From: Oscillospiraceae bacterium
Lineage (GTDB): Bacteria; Bacillota; Clostridia; Oscillospirales; Ruminococcaceae
NCBI GenBank assembly: GCA_022788225.1
Contig: JALEVO010000134.1
Location: 1-59,237 of the forward strand
Reading direction: 5' to 3'
Length of the DNA: 59,237 bases
Below, piece after piece: positions 52,644-59,237 of this stretch. Below the pieces are notes generated by a model. It was not told the DNA's origin and searched no databases. It saw nothing but the letters and a program-made list of their open reading frames with translations. A program made the translations under genes and the position numbers. Each line of letters opens with the position of its first letter. The first letter of the stretch is position 1.

Positions 52644-53877
52644 ACAGTTTTCCAAAAAGCAGAAACTTGCGCTTTCATGGTGGACTAATCCGAAATACCG
52701 TTCAATGGACGCAATTATCTGCGACGGGGCAGTCCGTTCCGGCAAAACGATTTGTATGTCAATGGGCTTTGTAAGCTGGGCTATGACCTGCTTTAACGGC
52801 TGTTCATTTGCTATCTGCGGAAAAACTATAACGTCTGTCCGCAGAAACGTTTTTGAACCGCTTGCAACGGCTATGGGTGCTATGGGGCTTACATGGATTG
52901 AAAAGGTCAGCAGAAATTACATTGACATCAATATGTCCGGAAGAAAAAACCGCTTTTATCTTTTTGGTGGACGTGATGAAAGCTCGGCGTCCCTTATTCA
53001 GGGTATGACCCTTGCCGGAATACTAATGGACGAGGTGGCTCTCATGCCCCGGTCATTCGTGGAACAGGCTATGGCGAGATGCTCTGTGCCGGGTTCTAAA
53101 ATGTGGTTTAACTGCAATCCGGACAACCCCTATCACTGGTTTTACCGTGAATGGATACTGAAAGCACAGGAGAAAAATGCTCTCCATCTCCACTTTACCA
53201 TGAAGGACAATCCGTCACTTACTCCGGCAATACGCAAAAGGTATGAAAACCTTTATTCCGGCGTTTTCTATGACAGGTTTATCCTTGGAAAGTGGACTGC
53301 CGCCAGCGGTGTTGTGTACCCCATGTTCTCGGAAGCAACTCACACCTTTGATACTGCGCCTGAGTGTGAACGGTTTGTGGTGTCCTGCGATTACGGCACA
53401 GTGAATCCGTCCTCATTCGGACTGTGGGGCGAAAGCGGAGGAGTGTGGTACCGTCTTGAAGAGTACTACTACGATTCAAGGAAAGAGGGTGTGTCGAGAA
53501 CTGACGAGGAGCATTACAGCGGTCTGGAAAGGCTTATAGGGGACAGGACGCCGGATTTTATCATCGTTGACCCCTCTGCCGCAAGCTTTATTGAGTGTAT
53601 CAGACGGCATGGGAAGTACCACGTCAGACCGGCTAAAAACGATGTACTGTCGGGGATAAGGAGAGTGGGAGACGCTCTCAAAAGCAGGAGCATTCTTATT
53701 TCAAAGGACTGCACCGACTGTCTGAGGGAATTTTCCCTTTACTGCTGGAATGAAAAGTCCGGCGGAGACATTCCAGTGAAAGAAAACGACCACGCTATGG
53801 ACGACCTGCGGTATTTTGTCAGCACTGTTTTAAACGGCAGTGAGGACGAGTTCTTTGTGGCGTCTGTGGCACGGTGA
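52633..53877 (+). CDS. Phage terminase large subunit
   Basis: The 414-residue protein has a packaging ATPase (Walker A GAVRSGKT at about 32-39, Walker B GILMDEVALM) and a C-terminal nuclease domain with aspartates in SCDYGTVNPSSF and FIIVDPSAASF, ending DDLRYFVSTVL. It is the PBSX-type motor that fills capsids. The start overlapping the small subunit is chosen by GGAGATGA. Motifs appear intact. Confidence 0.9.
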   Translation: MRFKQFSKKQKLALSWWTNPKYRSMDAIICDGAVRSGKTICMSMGFVSWAMTCFNGCSFAICGKTITSVRRNVFEPLATAMGAMGLTWIEKVSRNYIDINMSGRKNRFYLFGGRDESSASLIQGMTLAGILMDEVALMPRSFVEQAMARCSVPGSKMWFNCNPDNPYHWFYREWILKAQEKNALHLHFTMKDNPSLTPAIRKRYENLYSGVFYDRFILGKWTAASGVVYPMFSEATHTFDTAPECERFVVSCDYGTVNPSSFGLWGESGGVWYRLEEYYYDSRKEGVSRTDEEHYSGLERLIGDRTPDFIIVDPSAASFIECIRRHGKYHVRPAKNDVLSGIRRVGDALKSRSILISKDCTDCLREFSLYCWNEKSGGDIPVKENDHAMDDLRYFVSTVLNGSEDEFFVASVAR

Positions 53878-53891
53878 AAGGGGGTGGAAAC

Positions 53892-55037
53892 ATGAAATTC
53901 GGAAAAAAGAAAAAGACGGAAATACTGACCGAACCAGCGGTTTCATCGGCTGTGAGGTACACTGAAACTCCCGGAGATATGCCCGACAGCGTTGAACACT
54001 GGGAAAAGGAACTTTATGACCGTCTGCGTTTTACAGTTCCGGTAATTGACGCGGCAATCGGCAAAATTGTCCGTCTGACAGGCGGCTACAGAGTGATTTG
54101 CGAGGACGAGGGTATGCAGGGGCTTATGGACAGCTTTGTGTCGGATATTCCTGTGGGACTGACAGGACAGTCGCTCCACAGCTTTACCGACAGCTTTCTT
54201 GAAAGTCTGCTGACTTACGGAAACGCAGTGGGGGAAATAATCCTCGACAGCGATACTCTCAGAATCAGTTCTCTCTATAACGGTGACCCGTCAAGGGTAG
54301 CAGTCATTGCGGACAGCAAGACCGGACTTCCTGTCTACTGTCTGAAATGCAAAGGCGGTAAGCTTAAAGCCTTTGAGAATCAGAATCTTATCCTGTTTTC
54401 GGCACTGAATCCGCCGCCGGGGAAGAATATGGGGGTATCAATCCTCAGAGGTCTTCCGGCACTCAGCCGTATTCTTATGAAGATATACCGCTGTATCGGT
54501 CAGAACTACGAAAGGGCAGGCAACGTCAGATATGCCGTTACCTATAAGCCATCTTCCGACAGCAGTGAAAAGGCATATTCCCGTGAAAGGGCAATGCAGA
54601 TAGCTAAGGAATGGTCGGAGGGCATGACTGCCGCAAAAAACGGTGAGATAAGAGATTTTGTAGCGGTAGGTGATGTTGATATCAAGGTAATCGGTGCAGA
54701 CAATCAGCTTTTTGATACGGAAGTACCGGTTCGCCAGATAATGGAACAGCTTGTTGCAAAGCTTTCAGTTCCACCGTTTCTGCTGGGACTTAACTGGTCC
54801 ACAACAGAGAGAATGTCCTCTCAGCAGGCAGATATTCTTACATCTGAGCTTGAATATTACCGCAGAATTATAACTCCGGTCATAAAAAAGGCTGCGTCTG
54901 CATTCCTTATGCAAAACGGCTCACTGTCGGGAGTTACAGTTGAGTGGGACAACATCAATCTTCAGGACGAATCCGTTCTTGCGGAGGCACGTCTTAAAAA
55001 TGCACAGGCAGAAGAAATCGAAAGAAGTTTAAGTTAA
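53892..55037 (+). CDS. Phage portal protein
   Basis: The 381-residue protein resembles portals of the terminase-linked siphovirus/PBSX type: VPVIDAAIGKIVRLTGGYRV, the central clip region and LNWSTTERMSSQQADILTSELEYYRR near the end. It forms the DNA gate at one capsid vertex. It starts after AAGGGGGTGG, 14 bases past the terminase stop. Confidence 0.85.
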   Translation: MKFGKKKKTEILTEPAVSSAVRYTETPGDMPDSVEHWEKELYDRLRFTVPVIDAAIGKIVRLTGGYRVICEDEGMQGLMDSFVSDIPVGLTGQSLHSFTDSFLESLLTYGNAVGEIILDSDTLRISSLYNGDPSRVAVIADSKTGLPVYCLKCKGGKLKAFENQNLILFSALNPPPGKNMGVSILRGLPALSRILMKIYRCIGQNYERAGNVRYAVTYKPSSDSSEKAYSRERAMQIAKEWSEGMTAAKNGEIRDFVAVGDVDIKVIGADNQLFDTEVPVRQIMEQLVAKLSVPPFLLGLNWSTTERMSSQQADILTSELEYYRRIITPVIKKAASAFLMQNGSLSGVTVEWDNINLQDESVLAEARLKNAQAEEIERSLS

Positions 55038-55051
55038 TGGAGGTAAATTTT

Positions 55052-56461
55052 ATGTATAACGAAATCAGACTTGAAAAGGGACTTTACAATCTTGCAGGCA
55101 AGAGCTTTTTACAGGCTCTGGAGGAAATCGACCCGACTGTGAACTATGAGGGTACTCCTCTGGGCGGTCTGGACGCTTTTGAAAGACAGCTCAAGCGTTT
55201 CGACATCAAAATCAGCGGCGAAAACTGTGACAGGGTTGAGAAATTCTTTGTCACAACAGAAAGCGCAGTGCTTTTCCCGGAATTTGTCAGACGTGCTGTC
55301 ACAGCCGGCATGGAGGAATCCGTTTTAGGTGAGCTTGTGGCAGTCAAGACAGTTTCCGACTGCAACCAGTACAGAGGTTACAGCGTGACTGAAACCACTC
55401 CTTACACAACAAGCACAGCAGAGGGCACATCGCTCCCTGAAACTTCAATCAAGGAGTCAGCAGATTCTGTTAACCTGCTGAAATTCGGCAGACTTATCAC
55501 AGCGTCCTACGAGGCTGTAAGAATGCAGAGACTGGACGTGTTTGCGGTAACACTCCGTTCAATCGGCAAAAAGCTTGCTGACGCAATGGTGAACAGCGCA
55601 GTTACCGTACTCAAAACAGGTGCAGACTCACAGAGTATTTCCGGTTCTTCCCTTGCGTTTTCCGACATTACATCACTGTTCGGCAGCTTTAATTCCTACG
55701 ACATGACTGCTCTTGTTGCTTCACCGAAGAATATTGCCGCAATCATTTCCATGGAGCAGTTCAGCGACGCTCTGACAGCGGACGAAAAGGGAAATATCGT
55801 TCTTCCGTTCGGCACAAAGCTTATCAAGTCAAGCCAGATAGACGATGAAACAATTATCGGTATCGACAGCCGCTATGCCCTTGAATTTGTCACAAGCTCC
55901 GAGCTTGTCATGGAAACGGATAAGCTCATTGACCGTCAGATGGACGCATTTACGGTTTCATGTAACCTTGTGTTCAGAAAGCTTATGGCAGACGCAGTCA
56001 AGACACTTAAGTCAAGAAAATGCTCCGTCTGCGGAGCGGACTTAAACCGCAAGGGCTGTCCTCATACTGTCGGAAAAAACTATAACGGCAAAATTGCCCA
56101 TGCAGTGCTTGACGATATAACCGACGCTTATGAGTGGAGCTTTGTTGCTGTTCCGGCACAGGTAAATGCGGGAGTTACAAAAAAGTTTGCAGGAGCAGGC
56201 AGTGAGGGCAATCCTCAAAAAGATGAACTTATAGAAAAACTCTGCGCCGGAGTTAGGGCGGATATCTACAGGCTATGCCTTGCTAACGGTTCTGCTGTCT
56301 ACGCAAAGGCACTTACAGCTGCCGCTGACAAAATGGATGCAGAAGAGCTTATTGCGTTTAAGGAACTGCTTGAAAAGGAACACAAGTCCGGCATCATTTC
56401 ACAGCTTGAAATGAAAGAAAGCAGTCTTGACGAATTCAGAATGGAGGGAAAAAATAAATGA
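55052..56461 (+). CDS. Major capsid-like protein fused to a prohead-protease C-terminal fragment
   Basis: Residues 1-320 look like an HK97-type major capsid protein (MYNEIRLEKGLY; FFVTTESAVLFPEFVRRAV; AVKTVSDCNQYRGYSV; DAFTVSCNLVFRKLMADAV). Residues about 322-375 are of another type: a CxxC-x8-CxH metal-type knuckle (CSVCGADLNRKGCPH, from Cys324) and DAYEWSFVAVPAQVNAGVTKKF, which I know from the C-terminal part of phage prohead proteases. The catalytic His and Ser region of that protease is missing. A helical tail of about 95 residues follows. The reading is open throughout with a GGAGGT ribosome site. Fusion, or an unusual accessory capsid domain. Confidence 0.75.
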   Translation: MYNEIRLEKGLYNLAGKSFLQALEEIDPTVNYEGTPLGGLDAFERQLKRFDIKISGENCDRVEKFFVTTESAVLFPEFVRRAVTAGMEESVLGELVAVKTVSDCNQYRGYSVTETTPYTTSTAEGTSLPETSIKESADSVNLLKFGRLITASYEAVRMQRLDVFAVTLRSIGKKLADAMVNSAVTVLKTGADSQSISGSSLAFSDITSLFGSFNSYDMTALVASPKNIAAIISMEQFSDALTADEKGNIVLPFGTKLIKSSQIDDETIIGIDSRYALEFVTSSELVMETDKLIDRQMDAFTVSCNLVFRKLMADAVKTLKSRKCSVCGADLNRKGCPHTVGKNYNGKIAHAVLDDITDAYEWSFVAVPAQVNAGVTKKFAGAGSEGNPQKDELIEKLCAGVRADIYRLCLANGSAVYAKALTAAADKMDAEELIAFKELLEKEHKSGIISQLEMKESSLDEFRMEGKNK

Positions 56462-56817
56462 ACATCTCACAGATAACATCACTTTTTATACTCTTTTCGG
56501 GTGAAACCGACATCAACAAGTATCAGCCGCTTATTGACTCATCAATTCTGCAGGTGAGCCGTCAGCTTAAAGAGGGGGCTTCCTCCGCTGATATAAGGCT
56601 TGACTATCTCTGTGCGGCTATTGCCAATTACAGATATAGTCAGCTTACCTGTGTAAAAAACAAGGTGGCTTACACCTATGCCGGCACGGCAGACAGCAAG
56701 GGCAATTCGCAGATGGAATACGACCTTGCAAAGGAGCTTATGTGTGAATATTACAAGGCGGCGGCTGACCTGCTTTGTGATGATGACTTTGTTTTCAGTG
56801 CAGTCTGCAGCGGATAA
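56458..56817 (+). CDS. Phage head-tail connector-type small protein
   Basis: The 119-residue mostly helical protein (ITSLFILFSGETDINKYQPLIDSS, DIRLDYLCAAIANYRYSQL, YDLAKELMCEYYKAAADLL) occupies the connector position after the capsid gene and overlaps it by four bases. Function is inferred from position and shape only. Confidence 0.55.
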   Translation: MNISQITSLFILFSGETDINKYQPLIDSSILQVSRQLKEGASSADIRLDYLCAAIANYRYSQLTCVKNKVAYTYAGTADSKGNSQMEYDLAKELMCEYYKAAADLLCDDDFVFSAVCSG

Positions 56818-56867
56818 GGGGGTGATTCCTTGGCGGTCTTGTTAATGCCATAGAGGGGATACTGGCG

Positions 56868-57242
56868 GTGCTGAAAGGCGGAGAAGCGGCGGCTTACAGC
56901 GAATATGAAAAGATTCCGGTATGTGAGCATGAGGATATATACGCCGCTGTCGGAATATCAAAAATTGTCATAGAAAACGGATATTCCGGAGAAACAGGGG
57001 AGTATTACAGTGAAAAATACAGCCTGCGCATACGCATTCTCGGAAAGCCGGATACGCCGCCGGCAGAGCTTTATGAGGTGCTTGACAGTCATCTGCTTGA
57101 CAGACTTGCGGCGTCCGGCTATCAGGTAAACCATGCTGAAATTTCTGCGCCGGTTCAGGACTGCGGTCTGAAACGGTTTGTGCTGGAATGTACTGCGGAA
57201 ATTTCCGGCAGAACGGAGGAGAAAAATGAATCACAGTCCTGA
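56868..57242 (+). CDS. Phage minor tail/completion-type protein
   Basis: The 124-residue protein has an alpha/beta layout (EDIYAAVGISKIVIENGYSG, YSLRIRILGKPDTPPAELYEVLD) seen in tail-completion proteins. The GTG start has AGAGGGG eight bases upstream. In-frame sequence before it would encode VNAIEGILAVLK, a typical N terminus, but a strong GGGGGTGAT 50 bases upstream points to a TTG in another frame, suggesting a lost base near the original start. Confidence 0.5.
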   Translation: MLKGGEAAAYSEYEKIPVCEHEDIYAAVGISKIVIENGYSGETGEYYSEKYSLRIRILGKPDTPPAELYEVLDSHLLDRLAASGYQVNHAEISAPVQDCGLKRFVLECTAEISGRTEEKNESQS

Positions 57243-57615
57243 TAAAGAAAAACACTGCATTGCCCGGCTTGGGGATATAAAGCTTTATGTCAGCTCCTAT
57301 GAACTGACCCGTGACAGGCGGTATGGCTTTCAGAACCGTGCAGACGGCAAATTGTATTTTACTGATAATGGTCCGTACCCGGCTTATCTGAAGCTTAAAG
57401 GATATGTTTTAAAATCGGAGTGTGCGTCGCCGTGTGTGGCGTTCAATACGCTTATGGACAGTAATACAAGATTTTTCCTCACCATGGACGGAATGTTCTT
57501 TAATGCGGCAAGGCTGAAAAGCTTTACGGCAGTTACGGATATCAAGTCACAGACTGTCAGCTGTGAGGTGACGCTTTGCTGCGACAGCTATATAAATGAA
57601 ATGGAGGCGGAATAA
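57226..57615 (+). CDS. Phage tail-associated protein of unknown type
   Basis: The 129-residue mostly beta protein (CIARLGDIKLYVSSYELTRD, YPAYLKLKGYVLKSE, KSQTVSCEVTLCCDSYI) overlaps the preceding gene by 17 bases and has a strong GGAGGAG ribosome site. It is followed by the hub-like protein. The family was not recognised. Confidence 0.55.
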   Translation: MNHSPDKEKHCIARLGDIKLYVSSYELTRDRRYGFQNRADGKLYFTDNGPYPAYLKLKGYVLKSECASPCVAFNTLMDSNTRFFLTMDGMFFNAARLKSFTAVTDIKSQTVSCEVTLCCDSYINEMEAE

Positions 57616-57617
57616 AA

Positions 57618-58547
57618 ATGGAACCGCATTATACAGTGAGAATGTACGATGCAGACGGTAACTGCCGTATTGAAGAAGTGTGCTTTTATTTTCGCTATGT
57701 AAAGGAACTTTATACGCCTTATGTTTATTTTGAATGTAAGTTTTTAAGCACTTCTGAAGAAATAGCCGATTATAACCGTGTTGAGTTCTGGATATACGGA
57801 AAGGTAATGCATCAGGGAATAGTTGACAGCATAGATATCCGCCGAAGCAATAACCGCAATGAGGTCTATGTTAAATCAAAGGGGTTTACGTCACTGCTTT
57901 GTCAGAATCAGCCAACTCCGGGAATGATGAAAAACGTTGACTTGAACGGAGTTATAACAACATTTTCTGATATACCATATATAACCTGTGAAGATAGTGA
58001 TGTGGAAAATTATATTTATGTGAAGGACGGCTCAACTGTCTGGGACGCTGTATGCACTCTGGGATTTAAACAGACAGGGCTTTATCCCTATATAGAGGGT
58101 ATAAACAATGTCAGGATAAAAAAGAGAAGTCCCTCAAGACACTGCTATCTTGACCCGAGAACCATTCTTGCCACAGGAGTGCGGCATGATTTTACAAAGG
58201 TTATAAGCCATATTCATATGCAGGATATTGAGGGAAACTATGATGTTTACAGCAAGGAAAACAAGGCTGCCACCGACAGAAATATTATCCGGCATAAGCA
58301 AATCCCTCTCGACCGTCAGTTTTTAAGTAATCCGGAATCGGCTCTGGATTATAAACTGAATTTCAGTATGAGAGGGATAATATGCAGATATATCAGATAT
58401 GTCGGGTATAATTATGAGGACCTGTTTGACCTGGTAACTTATGGGGAGATGTCAATGAAAAATGTACATAGTGTAGATGTGATTTTCAACGGCGGTATGC
58501 CGGTTACCCAGCTTGGTTTTTATGATGACGTGTTTTATTCCGTTTAG
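57618..58547 (+). CDS. Phage tail hub/late-control-like protein
   Basis: The 309-residue protein has a layout like gpD/XkdQ-type hub proteins: N-terminal beta domain (VYFECKFLSTSEEIADYNRVEFW), DSIDIRRSNNRNEVYVKSKG, a domain with STVWDAVCTLGFKQTGLYPYI and further beta strands. It is the last phage-like gene; tape measure, tube and receptor genes are not present. Similarity is by pattern. Confidence 0.6.
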   Translation: MEPHYTVRMYDADGNCRIEEVCFYFRYVKELYTPYVYFECKFLSTSEEIADYNRVEFWIYGKVMHQGIVDSIDIRRSNNRNEVYVKSKGFTSLLCQNQPTPGMMKNVDLNGVITTFSDIPYITCEDSDVENYIYVKDGSTVWDAVCTLGFKQTGLYPYIEGINNVRIKKRSPSRHCYLDPRTILATGVRHDFTKVISHIHMQDIEGNYDVYSKENKAATDRNIIRHKQIPLDRQFLSNPESALDYKLNFSMRGIICRYIRYVGYNYEDLFDLVTYGEMSMKNVHSVDVIFNGGMPVTQLGFYDDVFYSV

Positions 58548-59236
58548 GCAAACAGTGAATCTGTTATTGACGGGAAAGAATTGATTATTGTGATAATAGT
58601 GTAAACCACGACTGAAATTATAAGCATAACTGACGAAACTGCTGTGCCGTTTCTTAGCTTCTGATGAGGCATTGTAAACGGCAGGCGGTTCTTTTTGTAG
58701 AAATTCACATACAAAACAATTCCGGCGGCACAGAGTGCAAGCATTGCAAAGCCTGTTATGCCGGCAGCTATCATATTATCAAGAACTCCCGAATATGAAA
58801 CAGCTATAGCAACAGTGTTTGCGAAAGCATGGACAATCATTGACGGAATAAGTGAATTGTGCTTGACATCAATGTGTGCAAAGAAAATACCCATAAAGAA
58901 AGCAAAGATAAACTGGCTCACATTTCCGTGCATAAGACCAAACAAAAGGGAACTCATTATAATTCCGAAACGCTGGCCTACTCTTGAAAGATTTTTCAGA
59001 ACAAATCCACGGTAAAGCAGTTCTTCGGTGACAGGTGCGGCGATACAGGTATAAACAATGGTAACGGCAATAGTTTTGGGATTCTGATAGTTCATCATTT
59101 CCGTCCCGACAGTCATATCAACACCGTTGAAGATCATTTCAAAGGCTGTTCCTGCAAATCCTCCCACATACCTGATAAAAAACGATATTATACAGTAGGA
59201 AACAATAGTTTTAAAGGTAAGGTCTTTGGTCTGAAA
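58544..59236 (-). CDS. CPBP-family intramembrane metalloprotease (partial)
   Basis: The reading stays open to the window edge (upstream codons give FIRYVGGFAG without a stop), so the N terminus is missing. The visible 230 residues have several membrane segments and the CPBP motifs EELLYRGFVLKNL, FGLMHGN and HAFANT with glutamates and histidines for the metal. These enzymes process prenylated or other membrane substrates; the substrate is unknown. Its stop overlaps that of the phage-like hub gene. Confidence 0.85.
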   Translation of the reverse strand, partial: FQTKDLTFKTIVSYCIISFFIRYVGGFAGTAFEMIFNGVDMTVGTEMMNYQNPKTIAVTIVYTCIAAPVTEELLYRGFVLKNLSRVGQRFGIIMSSLLFGLMHGNVSQFIFAFFMGIFFAHIDVKHNSLIPSMIVHAFANTVAIAVSYSGVLDNMIAAGITGFAMLALCAAGIVLYVNFYKKNRLPFTMPHQKLRNGTAVSSVMLIISVVVYTIITIINSFPSITDSLFA

Positions 59237-59237
59237 G

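Noticed and set aside
1-59237. CRISPR array or restriction-modification genes
   Set aside because: No regularly spaced repeats, Cas-like proteins or methyltransferase motifs were seen; the AAGTGGCA repeats are too short and close for CRISPR.

Overview
The window is a low-to-mid GC clostridial chromosome. Gene order and content fit a gut Oscillospiraceae/Ruminococcus-type bacterium: gapless pyrH-frr-uppS-cdsA-dxr-rseP-ispG-polC block, small SRP RNA next to dnaX-ybaB-recR, 2-oxoacid:ferredoxin oxidoreductase, HisZ plus short-form HisG, and many sigma-A promoters with exact 17-bp spacing. The genus is an inference; no 16S gene is present.

Layout. 1-2,760: a structured intergenic repeat, an aldose 1-epimerase, then a small redox pair (ferredoxin-thioredoxin-reductase-like protein and thioredoxin) with an orphan metal-type ABC ATPase. 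2,760-10,460: a soluble PocR-domain chemoreceptor divergent from a chemotaxis operon led by a lone fliG (fliG-cheA-cheW-cheR-cheB-cheW). 10,460-15,920: minus-strand korDABC operon with an upstream P-loop ATPase, a HAD phosphatase, and a D,D-carboxypeptidase. 16,020-26,870: translation/isoprenoid/envelope/replication block ending in polC. 26,930-35,390: a nearly complete histidine operon (hisZ-G-D-C-B-H-A-F-I-E) interrupted by two structured repeats and a small membrane-protein gene. 35,430-39,440: hypothetical membrane protein, tRNA-Leu, SRP RNA, dnaX-ybaB-recR and a palindromic MITE-like element. 39,450-44,910: minus-strand DUF4364-like gene, aroC-aroA-aroB and aspartate kinase.

45,152-51,738 is an integrated element in the 3' end of tRNA-Glu. 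It has a 23-bp direct repeat of the tRNA end at both borders, an intact tyrosine integrase beside the tRNA, a 24-bp repeated candidate integrase arm site inside each border, and a replacement terminator for the tRNA. Its cargo is a HepT/MntA toxin-antitoxin pair, a tightly overlapping four-gene cassette of unknown function with antitoxin-like small proteins, an XRE regulator, and the remains of a serine recombinase and a MobA/L relaxase that have lost most or part of their coding regions.

51,716-51,873 holds tRNA-Glu and tRNA-Met with a consensus promoter. 52,158-58,547 is a compact phage-derived head/tail cassette: terminase small and large subunits, portal, a capsid protein fused to the tail of a prohead-protease-like domain, three small connector/tail-type proteins and a tail-hub-like protein. 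It has no integrase, replication or lysis genes and stops abruptly at a chromosomal CPBP protease gene that runs off the window. The most noteworthy items are the capsid-protease fusion inside this mini-cassette, the four-gene cargo cassette, the tRNA-Glu element with its terminator swap, the dispersed structured repeats that punctuate the his and dxr operons, and a probable ATT start for dnaX.
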